From contig NC_061512.1 in the NCBI RefSeq assembly GCF_022539505.1, positions 247,830,510 through 247,894,509 on the forward strand: 64,000 nt of DNA. The letters are read 5' to 3'. The DNA is from Lolium rigidum (Eukaryota; Streptophyta; Magnoliopsida; Poales; Poaceae). A program made the translations under genes and the position numbers. The notes under the pieces are model-generated. The model saw only the letters and a program-made list of their open reading frames with translations, was not told the DNA's origin and did no database searches. Below are positions 45,738 to 57,493 of the stretch, piece by piece. Numbering within the stretch: the stretch's first letter is position 1; the number at the start of each line of letters is the position of its first letter.

Positions 45738-47720
45738 TGATGCATGTGAAATGCACGCATGAACTTTGTAGTTTGGTGACACATATATGATGTTATATCC
45801 ATGTTCTTTATTGATTTTTGGGGATTTACCAATGTTCCCCTTTATTTTAGTTATAACTCGATTTGCAGGACATGAAAACTCTGTTTTGTGTATTTTTAGC
45901 TTGCAGGGACCTAAACGAAGTCAAATTGAGCTACGACTTTGGGGTTGTCAATATTTCACCAAGAGAAGCGTCTGGAGCACTTGGACCTCACGAGATGGGC
46001 CAGGAGGGCCGAAAGAGGCATGGTGGCGCCCCCAGCCAGGGGGCGTGTCACCCATGCTCTCCCCCCAAACCGTTCGATTCGCTTGATTCTTTGTCTGACC
46101 TAAAAAAATCCAATATAAAGGACTTCCCCCGAGTTTTCATCAAGGAGAGCGCCGCAGAAACACCGAAACACCCGACAGAGCCAGAACCAACGAAGGATTG
46201 AGGGGGAAACTCCGTCGGAGCCGCCACCGGAGGGATCTCCACCTTCTCCTACGTCTCGGCCATCATTACCATGGTGAATAGGGAGTAGTACACCTCTGTA
46301 CTATGGTTTTGTGGCAATAACTTGATCTATTTCTCTCTTGCTTCTTCAAAGATCTAGTACCATTGAGCTGCCCAACATGATTATGGTTATATATATGTAA
46401 TTTCTATGTGGTGGATCTTTATATTGATATATGAGATTAGAACCTATTATGTGTAAGATATATTGATAGATGCATATCATGTACCCCGTTCTTAAGTACT
46501 TGTTCTGATCCAACTTGTATGCAACAACATGTGTGGTGACAAGTGTGTATTAGATGGAGTAGCATGGTGGTAGTAATTGAATAGTGACAACAAATTTAAG
46601 ATCTATTATGGTATTTACCTTTGTTTTACTGCCTCACTAGGGATAAAGTACATACATGTGCTATAATTATCACTGACGGTGTAATAATCTTGTTTGTTCA
46701 AAGTAGCATATTTGAGATTCAAACATTATATATGTCAAATTACTTAAGGCTTTACTCTATTGATTTCTTAATTCAAGATTGCTTGGAGTTTTCCTTTTTT
46801 TTGAGAAATATAAGAGAGATATGTTGCATCATCTCTATGTTAGAACGTAATGCCCATATGAATGCTTATCAAACACATATTGAAGTTCCCCCATATTATA
46901 TCATTGATGAATTTTTTTTGTGTCCACTACAACTTAAAAAAAGGGTAAATCATTAGAAACAGCTTTCCAACACTATTACCACACTTTACATTTACCACTA
47001 TTTATTAATCCAAAAATACCAAAAATACTTTTTCCACGTACACAAACACAAAACCCAAAACCCAAAAACCATCATCCCTTTACTGTTTTTATTTAGTTTA
47101 CTTAGGTTGCTTACTTTACTTTACTTTAAAGAGAGGGGATTTGGTGACTAGGTGTATACGTGAGCACCCTCTAGATGCCACACGATTTGCATTGAGATCC
47201 GATTCTCGTCAACTGGATCTGTTGCCTTGACGTTGTCTTATCCATCGTTAAGCGTACTTGGTGTGGGTCCTACGTGATTTGAAAGTGCATCTGGCCCACT
47301 ATTTGAATTCAAAAGGTGGGTCCTACGTGATTTGGAAGTGTTGTTAGTGCTGATGTGGTTTGCTAACCTAACAATGATGGTAACAGTGAATTGCTAGATG
47401 TGACACGTGTCAACCAATGGATGCGTGCTCCCGTATACACCCGGTCACCAGGCTTCTTTTGTTACTTTAAATTATAATTGTATTTTCTAGTACTAATACG
47501 AAAGTTTATGCTTGAGAACCACACAGTTGAGTTGAGAACACAAGGCAAGAACTTTATTTTGCAGGTTGCTAAAAGAGGTGAAGAAGAATTCAACTACTAA
47601 GTCAATTCCCCGAGAGTTTGATATAAACCCTCGAGTAACCCTTGTGGGGAAAAGATGCTTGCTACAACACTCTGCACTTGGAGTCCCAACGAGTTGGTAC
47701 ACACAGAGTTGTTGCCATCA
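45738..47720 (+). repeat. LTR of a truncated Athila-like gypsy element
   Basis: Starts TGATGCATGTGAAATGCACG and ends TTGCCATCA, followed within 15 bases by a primer site of the GGCGTTACCGGGGAA type. Distant likeness to the TGATACG LTRs (the GATCTAGTACCATTGAGCTGCC region) puts it in the same broad group. It is interrupted by a TIR element at 47142-47450. No second LTR is present in the window. Confidence 0.65.
47142..47450. mobile_element. MITE-like element inside the LTR
   Basis: About 309 bp with 27-bp inverted ends: TGGTGACTAGGTGTATACGT...AGCACC at the left, and at the right the complement reads TGGTGACCGGGTGTATACGG...AGCACG. Inside, GTGGGTCCTACGTGATTTG occurs twice. No clear target duplication, so the superfamily is open. 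Confidence 0.6.
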
Positions 47721-48804
47721 AGAACATTTTCCGACGGCGTTACCGGGGAAATGCAAGAAGCTACATCACCGTGGTTGCTGCGTGGTGCAACAATTACCAA
47801 GGCAACTGCTACAACATTATCTAGCAACGTGGAGTTGCAAGAGGGACATCACAACTACATCTTCATCAAGTTGGAGTGAGCACATCTTGGCATCATCAAC
47901 ACCAATTTTGTGCAAACACCTAAGCTTGGGGAGGTTGCACCATTGTGAGCTTTTCTTTTTTCCTTTAGATTTTCAAATTTATTTTCTTTGTTTCTTAGTC
48001 TTTTTATTTAAAACAGAAAAACCCATAAAAATGAAAAATGAAAAATATCAAAAATACTCCTCATATGGCTACTAGTCTAGATAAAAAAGAACACCTTGAA
48101 TGAGTATTAGAAAAATGATATAATAGCTATGAAATATAGAGAGTTATATGAAGGAAAACGACTAGGAACTTTCTTAATACTTCTAAATACAATTGCTACT
48201 GAGTTTCTTAACTATTATGATTATGTCAATCGTTGTTAAACTATATTTTAGACAATTTAAATTTCAATGCCAGTCCCATGAAGAACATGTTATTGTATCC
48301 TACAATAGAGGTGATTATGCTTATTTAGTGATGAAAGAAGTAGACCAATTTGTTAGTTTTAGAGTAGTCTATACACCTTTATCAATGAACATGAAACTGG
48401 CCTGCTCGTTTTGTATAAAATACACAACAAAATTGGAGTCTAAAACCTTTGCGATAGAGATCGATCTCACTCTGGCCGTCCCTTTCTCTGTAGAAGCTCA
48501 GATCACGTGGTCTCGCCTGAACTAGGCATCCTGTAAAAAGAAAGCAAGAGCATTACTCTGTTTGACCTGAATTGACTAAGATGTTAAATTTCCTTGAAAA
48601 AATAAAGAGAGAGGAGAGACCCTTGCAGTCGAAGCCGAGGCTGCCGCCGTGTCGCCCTTCTTGCGTGAGTGCCACGTCTTACCTTGATATCGCCAGCTGG
48701 TGCCCTCGCTCGCAGTCTTCCTTCCTTCTTCCTACTTTTCCCCCACTCCCCACTCTCCAGTGGAGTGAAAAAAAAAGTACCAGTGCCGTAGCAGCCAGCC
48801 AGCC
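47721..48804. other. gypsy leader remnant, then 5' flank of the Mei2-like gene
   Basis: Bases 47735-47750 (CGGCGTTACCGGGGAA) are a degenerate primer site. AAGCTTGGGGAGGTTGC at about 47922 is Athila-like internal sequence. From about 47960 to 48600 I see no feature. Bases 48600-48804 are GC- and CT-rich and look like promoter and 5' UTR of the downstream gene; no confident TATA box. Confidence 0.5.
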
Positions 48805-50010
48805 ATGGCCGCCACCTCCGCCTCCCGCCTGGACCGCCCGCCCGCCTTTCCTCCCTTCGACGTCCCCGTGCCCTACGCCCGGGGCCAGCTCTACTCCACC
48901 AAGACCCCGCCTTTCACCCTGCCGCGCAGCTGCCTCCTCCCGCCGCCACCTCTGCCGCTGGCCTGCGCCGGGCACGGTCCCGTCGGCTGCGCCTACGCCG
49001 CCGGCTCGCCCCCGCCCTTCCCGCCCTTCCCTTGGGCTACGCCGCCGCCGCTGCCGGCCACGCGCTGCAGCATCGCGGAGATCGAAGAGTCCGCCAAGGC
49101 GGAGGTGGAGGATAACTTCTCCCCCCGCTCCGTCCTCACGCCCTGGAGGCGGGCCACCCCCGCCCCCGCCTCGCCGCCGCCCCTGCCTCTCGTCGTCGGG
49201 GGCAAGCGAGCCTTCGACCCAACCAGCGACAAGACTTCTCTCATGATCTGCAATATCCCCAACAGCTTCGTGTAAGTGCGCCCGCCCGTCCGCCACTGGC
49301 ATTTCCCCTTTCTTTGCTGCCCTAAAATCGAACTTCCCCCTTCCTTCCTTTCTTGCTTCGATCCTGTGTGCGCGAGCATCAATCGATTGGGTTCTTGGCC
49401 GATGCGCGCAGGAAACGGAGGTTCATGTCCATCCTCGACCAGCATTGCGCCCAGGAGAACAACAACCCCGAGTGGCGCGTCGTCGGCTTCGTCAGATCGG
49501 AGTACGACTTCCTCTACCTCCCAATCGACTTCAGGTACCGCTAATCTCGCCATCTCCCTGCTATTTCCCAGCAAACGCGGTTCCTGTCCCTTTCTCCGAT
49601 CCGAACTTGTTCTTGGCGCAGGACAAAGTACAACAAGGGCTACGCTTTCGTCAACATGACGACGGCGACGGCAGCGCGGCGCCTCCACGCCTTCCTCCAT
49701 GGCCACAGCTGGGCCTCCATCGGCTCCGCCAAGGTCTGCGAGGTCGTGTACGCGGACATTCAGGTACGCAACCACGCACTCATCCCCTGACCTCTTCTCC
49801 CTCCTCCGGCCGGCGTCGTAACAGATCTTTGCCTGCTCTGCTCTGCTCTGTTCGCAGGGGGTGGACGCCCTGTCGGCGCACTTCTCCGGCTCCAGGTTCC
49901 CCTGCGGCGGCAACAAGGAGTACCTGCCGGTGCGCTTCGGCCCTCCCAGGGACGGCCACCGCCAGACGGTGGAGCGCGTCATCGGCCGCGCGGTGCCCCG
50001 TCCCCGCTGA
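48805..50010 (+). CDS. Mei2-type RNA-binding protein, short class (294 aa, four exons)
   Basis: Exons 48805-49271, 49412-49534, 49622-49763 and 49858-50010 join in frame with GT-AG introns to give 294 residues. The N-terminal half is proline-rich. Residues 144-285 form the divergent Mei2 C-terminal RNA recognition motif (RRM_2 family): [17 protein letters not shown] at the first strand and helix, [12 protein letters not shown] in the middle, and the RNP1-like KGYAFVNM at 202-209. It ends [15 protein letters not shown] before a basic tail. Full-length Mei2-like proteins have three RRMs; this layout, with only the last, matches the plant MCT (Mei2 C-terminal RRM only) group. Expected role: RNA binding in developmental or meiotic control. 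The start context GCCATGGCC is good. All splice sites and the stop are intact, so it looks functional. Confidence 0.9.
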
Positions 50011-50199
50011 CTCATCCCATCCGCCCGCCCGCCGCCCGTATGTGTCGTCGTCAAGTTTTCATCTGAACTTTTGGACGAGTAGCATTCGGTCGCGGCCCTG
50101 AGGTTTCTGGAGGTTTAAGATTAGGATTAACGTTGTGTTCTAATGTGAGACCATGTAGAACTTTCCCTTTCGTGGCATAAACCTGAACTGCCTACCCTG

Positions 50200-50205
50200 A
50201 ATAAA
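50200..50205 (+). terminator. poly(A) signal AATAAA of the Mei2-like gene
   Basis: AATAAA 190 bases after the stop codon, in a T-rich 3' region, at a normal distance for a plant gene. Confidence 0.5.
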
Positions 50206-50535
50206 CTGACGTGTGGTGTGCATGTGCGGCTGTTTGATCTAGTATCATTTTCTAGTTTAGTTATTCGATTTGTTTTCTCCTTTTGGGGAACAAGTCTCTT
50301 ACGCATTGCGCAGGAATCAATCTTACGTTGTTTGAAGACAGCCCCCTGTGTTTATGCTAAAACTTATGGACACATGGACAAATGCAAAAACTTATGAAAA
50401 ATGTGGACAAATACACTAGCGGGTACGCAAATTCTAGTTCGGCCACAAGGTCAAACTTATGAAAAATATGGACAAATGGACTTGTAATCTAACACTTGAC
50501 AAATGGCAAAACAGTGCTTGAGTGTTTCATCTTAC
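50206..50535. other. 3' flank of the Mei2-like gene
   Basis: No gene. The phrase AACTTATGAAAAATRTGGACAAAT occurs twice (about 50390 and 50455) as a short local repeat. Confidence 0.4.
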
Positions 50536-51065
50536 TACCTCCATTCCAAAAAAAAAAAGCCGAATATTTTTAGTCAAAAGTAAAAGAATACTAAATTTGA
50601 CTGAAAATATGTACAAAAATATCAATAATTACAAGCCATATATTTTTAGTCGAAAGTTAAAGCATACTAAATTGGAAGATATGTACAAAAATGTCAACAA
50701 TTATAATAGTTGATAAATACAGTAAGAAAATATATAGTGTGATCGTTGATAATGCAAATGTTCATAGTTTTATCTCTAAGCTCACTTAAACTAGATAATA
50801 TTGATTTATCACCTTACTAATTCTATTTTTAAAAACAAGTCGTATATTTTTTAGTCAAAAGACAAAGCATACCGAATTTGATTGAAGATATGTACAAAAG
50901 TATCAGTTTTTATAATAGTTGATAAATACAATAAAAAATATATCGTGATGGATCTATTGATATAGATTTTGTAATGTGAATGTTCATATTTTTTTTCTCC
51001 AAATTTAGTTAAACTAGATAATATTGATTTTGTACTACATTTATATGCTCTGTTTTTATGGAATG
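50536..51065. mobile_element. MITE with an internal duplication
   Basis: The ends TACCTCCATTCC (50536) and GGAATGGATGAAGGG (51060) are inverted forms of the Stowaway-type terminus. Inside, a segment of about 210 bp (TATTTTTAGTC, GATATGTACAAAA, ATAATAGTTGATAAATACA, TAGATAATATTGATTT) occurs twice in tandem, with a third partial copy at the left. It may be a tandem MITE or an element enlarged by unequal exchange. Confidence 0.62.
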
Positions 51066-51075
51066 GATGAAGGGA

Positions 51076-51501
51076 AAACTGCAAATGAAAACCGGGCTAC
51101 ATTTAGCTCTTTATATTTAAAAATTTAGAAATCATATTTTGAAATTTCAAAAAGATCTGAAACAAAAATCCTCAATGTAGCCCACCATGAAATCTACAAA
51201 CTTGCAAAATCTTAATGTAAAATTCTTTGTATTCTAGGCTACACAAAAATAACCAAATCTGACTAGTTTTATTGTTTTGAAATGCGCACTATTCATTATA
51301 CTTAGATTCACAAATTTGTCATTTTTGTGTAGCCTACAATGCAAATAATTTCACATTGAGAATTTACGCGTTCATAGATTTCATTATTGGCTACGTCGAG
51401 GATTTTGTTACTAGATTTTTTTGAAACCCAAAAATATGATTTTCGAATGTTTAAAAATAAAGAGCTACATGTAGCTCGACCTCTATTTGTCCACTTTCAT
51501 A
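51076..51501. mobile_element. fold-back MITE inserted in the end of another MITE
   Basis: Nearly the whole 426 bp is one imperfect inverted repeat. AGCTCTTTATATTTAAA and AAATCATATTTTG at the left pair with their complements at 51440-51475, and TAGGCTACACAAAAA pairs with the block at about 51330. The flanks both read GATGAAGGGA (51066-51075 and 51502-51511), a target duplication of 9-10 bp, which suggests a Mutator-derived MITE. It splits the terminus of the element at 50536. Confidence 0.72.
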
Positions 51502-51511
51502 GATGAAGGGA

Positions 51512-52844
51512 GTACTAACCTATGGTTATGTGGATGTAGCTTAGAAAAAATGTATTGGATAGCCAAAAGCATGCTTCACTGATTTCAATTTTACTAAGAG
51601 CATCGCCACCTGCCCCTCTTAACGTGGCCCGATAATTGCGCTACACGACCGAACAAGTTGTTGGTGCAAGGCGCTGGTGTACATCGGTTGGTCGAAGACT
51701 TGCGCCGCGGCGGTGATCTACACGGGCCACGTGAGGTAAGGTGTGAGGGGTGGTCGTAGACTACCAACAACAATGGCAAATGACTCACCCGGAGAAGGGG
51801 AAGACGGATGGCTCAACCGGCTTGATGTAAAGATATAGTTTTATGTTAACTCATATGTTGGTTTTCTAAGGAGATTTTTTTTTAAAATTGAATTCCCTAC
51901 ATTTATTTTAATGAAATTTAGATGCTTAAAAACCCTTCACCTTTTCTTGCATTTTAAATGGGCCTTGCTTATTTTAATTAGCACTCCCTCTATTTAAAGT
52001 TAGTGTTGCAACTTTATTTAGATACAGATGTGTATCAACAACTAGCCGTGTCACTTACTTTTGGAACAGACGTGGTAGTACTTATTCTACTAAGATGATA
52101 ATATTAAGATCAATCTTACCCATGGGGAGATGGTACCTTGTTAACCTAAAGGGTGGCAGAATTGTGGTGGTACCTTGTTGATATGAAGTGTGGTAGAATT
52201 TCAGGGAGACAAACATATTCGACATTAGTTCGCATAACTTACCATCTTTGATTTAGAGGCCATCAGTTATGCTCAAGCTGTCAGCAAGAACCGTTTCATA
52301 ATGATATGATCATTCCCATCCAACTAACATATTTGTGAACTTTATATCAAATCAATAGTGCGATCACTGGTGTAGTGTTTTCTCCACCTATATGCATGAG
52401 ATTCACTTCTTGGCACTCTAGCACTGACATGAGTACCATAAATCACCCCAACACAATCCCGACATGGAACATGAACATGGACAAATTGTTAGGACTGCGA
52501 ACATTACAATCATGTAATCGAGTCTAAGCTAGAGTTGCTCACCTTGAAATATAGAAACCATTGGTAGCTATCTTAGATCTTTAGGGGAGTGTGAGAAAAT
52601 GGTGAGATCTCCACTAGCATACATGGCTTGCTTGAAGTACCGAGATATTGTCTCAGTCGACCTCCTCCGTCTACTATGAATCACCTGAAATCTCTGGTTA
52701 TTCAACGAACATGAAGGAACATATATTGCCACTTTCTCTTCGACACATGTGTTTATGGTATCTTTAAGATACCCCTAGCCCATAATGTGTTCGCAAGATG
52801 GTCAAAAGGGGCTCTTTTCAATCCTCAGCGTGGTGATAGCCTCT
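51512..52844. other. intergenic, contains half a MITE
   Basis: At 51982-52040, CACTCCCTCTATTTAAAGTT...GATACAGATGTGTATC is one half of a Stowaway-type MITE without its partner. A short GC-rich patch at 51600-51800 has no identifiable product. No gene otherwise. Confidence 0.45.
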
Positions 52845-54698
52845 TGAAAGGACGAGATGAAGCCTAGAAGCGGGTTGAATATGCGTTTTCAAAACAATTA
52901 TGGATTTTGCTTGTAAGGATATGGAATTAAACTAACATTAATTTTACAAGCTAAAAACCTAAATAAGCTAGGCTCAACTAAGTGCACCAACAACAACTAG
53001 AGCTAAGCAAGATAGACACACGATATATGTAATACAAGTGATAAGGAAGCGTTGGTAGTGCTAGGTCCAAAGAATTCCCCTCACTTAGAGGCGTAATTGA
53101 TTGGTGAAACCTCTCTACATGAAGAACCGATAAAACGTCTAAATTGGAAAACTCTATAGAAGTTGCATACGAATCCCGTTTTTGATGAACTTGGGCTTGT
53201 TAAATAGATAGCAATAAGTTCAAGAACCTCACATAGAGAAACCCTAGGTAGAAACAGGAATAAGGGTTGAGATCACTAAGATGATGTGATCAAGTTACCC
53301 AACCAAAAACCCCTCTTGATAGTGCTGCTACCTATTTTTTAACATAGTCTCCCAACAACCAGCTTCAGTCTAGTTAAAGGAAAAATCTAGCAAGGCAATA
53401 CCTTTGTCTTGCACATCACGTTTTTTCCTGACATGAGGGTGACATCGCTTTAAGCTTCATTCAAGACGGAATGCTTCACTTGATCTTGTTGCTTCGTGAA
53501 GAATCATAATTTGCTCCCCATACACCACTATGGGATAGTGAAAGAACATTTCATGATCTCTAAAGTTTTGTGTGTTTGTTAACAACACCGGTGACAATTT
53601 AACCGTGTGCTAAGTGGTTTACAGTTATGGAAAAGATACCACGGAAAATCTCGACCCACTCAAAAAGGAAGAAAAGAAAAGAAGGAAGAAGCTGAAACCT
53701 GACAGTGGCCGGCACTGCCGGCAACTCCGGGCCGGCACTGCCGGTGTGTACACCCCGGCACTGCCGGCGTTTTCGGCCCGGCACTGCCGGCCTGTCTGTC
53801 GATCTTCAGATTCAGAAAAGGGCCGGCACTGCCGGCGTTTTCGGCCCGGCACTGCCGGCCTGTCTGTCGATCTTCAGATTCAGAAAAGGGCCGGCACTGC
53901 CGGCGTCTCAAGGCCGGCACTGCCGGCGTTTCACCTCCAACGGGCAGAAAAGTAGGTGGGGTATAAAAACCCCCCTTCACCTACCTTGGAAGCTTGCTCA
54001 AACCCTAAGATCTTCATCCTCCATTGCTGAGCCACCAAGAACACCAAAATAGCCCGATCTCCTCCCTCAACCACCCAAATCACTTGTGCTTTGGAGAATC
54101 GAAGGAGAAGACCCCGATCTACATCCTCACCGAAGCGTTTCTCATTTTCCCCTCTTATGCTTGAGGGCCCCCTTGCTAGTGTTCCTCTTTGGATCCCTAG
54201 TTGTTGTTGTTGATGTATGCTTGTTGATTTGTTGTGTTGTTACAGATTTGGGAGCCTCCAATTTGGTTGTGGATGTGTGCCCCAAGAACTTTGTAAAGGC
54301 CCGGTTTCCGCCTCGAGGAAATCCCTTAGTGGAAGTGGGCTAGGCCTTCGTGGCGTTGCTCACAGGAGATCCGAGTGAAGCCTTCGTGGCTGTTGGTTTG
54401 GCTTGCGTAGCAACCACACTCCTCCAAACGTAGACGTACCTTCTTGCAAAGGAAGGGAACTACGGGAATCATCTCCGTGTCATCGCGTGCTCCACTCTCG
54501 GTTACCTCTATCCCACTCTATCTACTATTGCGTAGCTATACCTTGCTTAGTTGATATCCTTGTCATATAGGTAAATTCACTTAGTTGCATATCTAGAGAA
54601 TTTACCTTTCGTGTCAAGCCTAAATTGAAAAAGAACTAAAAATTGGTTAGCACCTATTCACCCCCCCCCCCCTCTAGGTGCGGCATACGATCCTTTCA
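52845..54698 (+). repeat. 5' LTR of the SIRE-like copia element
   Basis: 1854 bp from TGAAAGGACGAG to GATCCTTTCA. It contains the GC-rich tandem array at 53710-53932. Confidence 0.82.
53710..53932 (+). repeat. array of CCGGCACTGCCGG words in the copia LTR
   Basis: Eight copies of the near-palindromic word (C)CGGCACTGCCGG lie in about 220 bp. A 68-bp unit containing two of them is repeated exactly (53755-53822 and 53823-53890). Each word is an inverted repeat except for its central base, so the array can fold heavily. Confidence 0.8.
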
Positions 54699-54700
54699 AT

Positions 54701-54713
54701 TGGTATCAGAGCC
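54701..54713 (+). other. primer binding site, initiator tRNA-Met
   Basis: TGGTATCAGAGCC, the exact copia consensus, two bases after the LTR end. Confidence 0.92.
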
Positions 54714-54747
54714 CCGGCTCTTATTTCGGGCTTAACCGCCTAAGAGT

Positions 54748-56031
54748 ATGCCGGACGAGGTGCCCTCGGAAGTGGCCGCCAAGTTGGTCTCCGTGGAAGA
54801 CTTCAATTCTTTGAAGTCCTCCATGGAAGCCCAAATGGAAAGCATGAAAAAGATGATTGCCGAGCTTTTGGCTCCGGCCCTTCCCAAGGCTCCTAGTGTA
54901 GAGGTAAAAGACATGGGTGCGTTAGATGATGGAGAGGCTTCGGACTTACCCTCATCTACCAAACCCGTGGAAGGTGACAACTTAAACACTATCAAATCTA
55001 CAAGTGCATCTCCTAGGGGAACTAGTGGAGGTGAAAGCTACAATCGAGTAGCTCCACCTTTCCTATCTCCCGATATACCGGTTCCCCATCCCCATTTAAA
55101 CATTCGGGCGACCCACCTAAGTTTTCCGTTGATAATTTCGATACTTGGCAATTTGAGTTCCGCTCTCATGTTTGTAGTGCTTCCAATGAACTATGGAGAA
55201 TCATCTTGGAGGGCTTCAAGCCATACAACCCCAACAAGTTGACTAGAAGAGAAGCAATTGATAGTCAACTCAACAACACCGCCCTTCACATGATTCAAAC
55301 TAGTGTGGGGACTCCGGAATTGCATCGTGTCCGGAACTACACCACCGCCAAGGAATCTTGGGACGGATTGGCCGCTAGTTGCATTGGAAGTGAGAGCACA
55401 AGGAGGAACAAGTATAATGCTCTTAAGAATAAAGCCGAAGGATTCATGAGGCTACCGGATGAAGATAATGAACTCATGTATGGAAGACTTGTCACGGTTG
55501 CCGATGCCTTCCGGCTTATTGGTGCCACCCACATCAATGACTCTTGGATCAAGGAGAAGTACATTGAATGCATGATGCCATTTGCACCCATTGATGTCAA
55601 GACTCTTGTGGGAAGGGAATGCTATTCCTCTCTCACCTCTCAACAAGTCGTGCACGAGATGCAAGCTCTCAAGGTGCTTGAAGAAACCTCTCATGATTCT
55701 CGCAATCGTGCTCTTGGGATGGCAAAAGGTGCCAACCTTGCCTTGGTGGTCAACTCCGGTGAAGAAGTGATCCCTCAAGAATCTTATAGGGCATCGTGGA
55801 GTATGTCCTATCCGGAAGATTTGCAATGCCACTACCATGATCACATGGCCTTCCATGCAAAATCCTTTTGGGTTGATCCCTCCAAGGCCAAGGAAGACAA
55901 CATCAAGAGGAACAACAAAAGTGGTTTCACTAGCTTTGGTCCAAAGACAAGATCTTGCTACAATTGTGATGACAAGCGCCACTTCATTGCCGAATGCCCC
56001 TATGAAAACAGAGAGCTTCATAATGGGAGGC
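54748..56031 (+). pseudogene. copia gag, first part, one frameshift, split by insertion
   Basis: Starts MPDEVPSEVAAKLVSVEDFN. After a frame break near 55105 it continues FSVDNFDTWQFEFRSHVCSA, then LTRREAIDSQLNNTALHMIQ, TAKESWDGLAASCIGSESTR and DSWIKEKYIECMMPFAP: the UBN2-type gag of copia elements. A complete CCHC knuckle follows, C-YN-C-DDKR-H-FIAE-C (about 55958). The frame is cut at 56031 in codon context ...NGR and resumes as LIPKDKSKD at 63307. Confidence 0.88.
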
Positions 56032-57208
56032 TGTTGACTGCCAAAACCCACCGGCGGGCAGCGGCCTTGTCAACACCGTAGAGCCGGGAAGAGCCTAGAG
56101 CTGCGGCTGGCTGAGACCCCTCCGAGCGACGGCCCGCAATGCTCTTCTGGTCACACGCGGCTATGCGAAGTGCAAGGGCGTGCCACCTGACCTATACCTG
56201 GTCAGGAAGATGATGGGGATGCCTCGCTTAGTTTCCTGCAGGGCATACATGTAAACGTTAAATACGAGCCTCGATCGGCTCTCAGGTTATCCCGTGAATC
56301 GGCTCAAAGAGCCGATCCACCCATGATTCGTACGGGGTGCACGAATACTTGGTGGTCCTGCTTGATCAAGATAAAGCTAATTAGATCTACGACGATTTAG
56401 GGTTTTCACCGCATAATCGGATCATCCTACTCCAGGTTGGGCCTCGCGGCCACGCACGGTGCTCGTAAGCCGATCCTAAACAAGGCCTAAAAACCAACAT
56501 GAAGTTGATCCTCGGAACATCCCGTTTAGGACTTGCGAACGCCACCCTACGTGCCACTGGATCCTCCCCCCCTTTGTAAGGCCTAACTATTGCGGATATT
56601 AAACTAATCCTTGTAGAACAAGGAGCAATCGTAACGGATCAGATCTACTAAATAATGATCAAGCGGGGTGCCGCCCCACACCCGAGATAGGCGTGAGGGC
56701 GGCTAGATATGCAAGGGTTGCACTACGTAAGCATGCTTAAACGAAGAACAATGCTAACCCTAACACATCTAATGATAACTACGTTGCTCGCCATCAAAAG
56801 CGCTTCGAGTACGAGCAACGCATGAACAACGTGGGGCTTGTGCTGCCTAGATCGCAAGATGCGATCTAGGCAGCATGTCGCTTACCCGATAGAAACCCTC
56901 GAGACGAAGGAGTTGGCGATGCGCCGAGATTGGTTTGTTTTGGGGTTGAACGTGAGTTGTTGTTTATTCCATAAACCCTAGGTACATATTTATAGTCCGA
57001 GCGGACTTTCTACCGTGGGAATATCCCCACCGTACACGAGACAAACTCTAACTTTTAATCCACAACGTAATCTACTATAAAAAGATACACGGGTAAACTA
57101 GCCCAAATTCTCCATATAAGGCCGCTTCGTAAATCTTCCACGTGTAATCTTCCAAGCCCATCTCTCTCGCGGCCCACCTCCCGATTTGACCAAAATCCGG
57201 TGATAACA
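56032..57208 (-). repeat. 3' LTR of the gag-only gypsy element
   Basis: TGTTGACTGCC to GATAACA on the plus strand. TATA box on the minus strand at 56987-56995. Hairpins at 56670-56703 and 56841-56875. Confidence 0.93.
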
Positions 57209-57224
57209 CATGCCCCCTGGTTTT
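57209..57224 (-). other. polypurine tract of the gag-only gypsy element
   Basis: The minus strand reads AAAACCAGGGGGCATG directly before the 3' LTR. It would prime plus-strand DNA synthesis. Confidence 0.6.
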
Positions 57225-57493
57225 GGCAATGATAATTCCAAAACCACTCGTTTTTCCTTCGAAGGGTCATGTCATGGCGAGAGCGAGCCGTTACGAGCAT
57301 CCGTCATCATTATGCCTCGTCTTCTCGGCTTCTCTACAAATTCCGACAGCTTTGGCGTCGATTCCTTGGAAGTCGTAATGGCATTAAACCTTCACCAGAT
57401 TTCTCATTACTTAACCGTGCCGACCGGTTAGCTCTCTTTATCCTCTATTCCATCCCAGCCATCGGCACCAAAAAACCCTCTCCTCCTGTAGCA

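Noticed and set aside
48993..50054. 353-codon minus-strand open frame
   Set aside because: It overlaps all four exons of the Mei2-like gene on the other strand and crosses its introns. The spliced plus-strand gene explains the region.
53755..53932. CRISPR-like repeat array
   Set aside because: Spacers are not unique (the 68-bp unit repeats exactly), and this is plant LTR sequence.
53614..53980. Open frames on both strands through the CCGGCACTGCCGG array
   Set aside because: The open frames come from the repeat itself (repetitive AGTAG and PALPA-like translations) and do not represent a protein.
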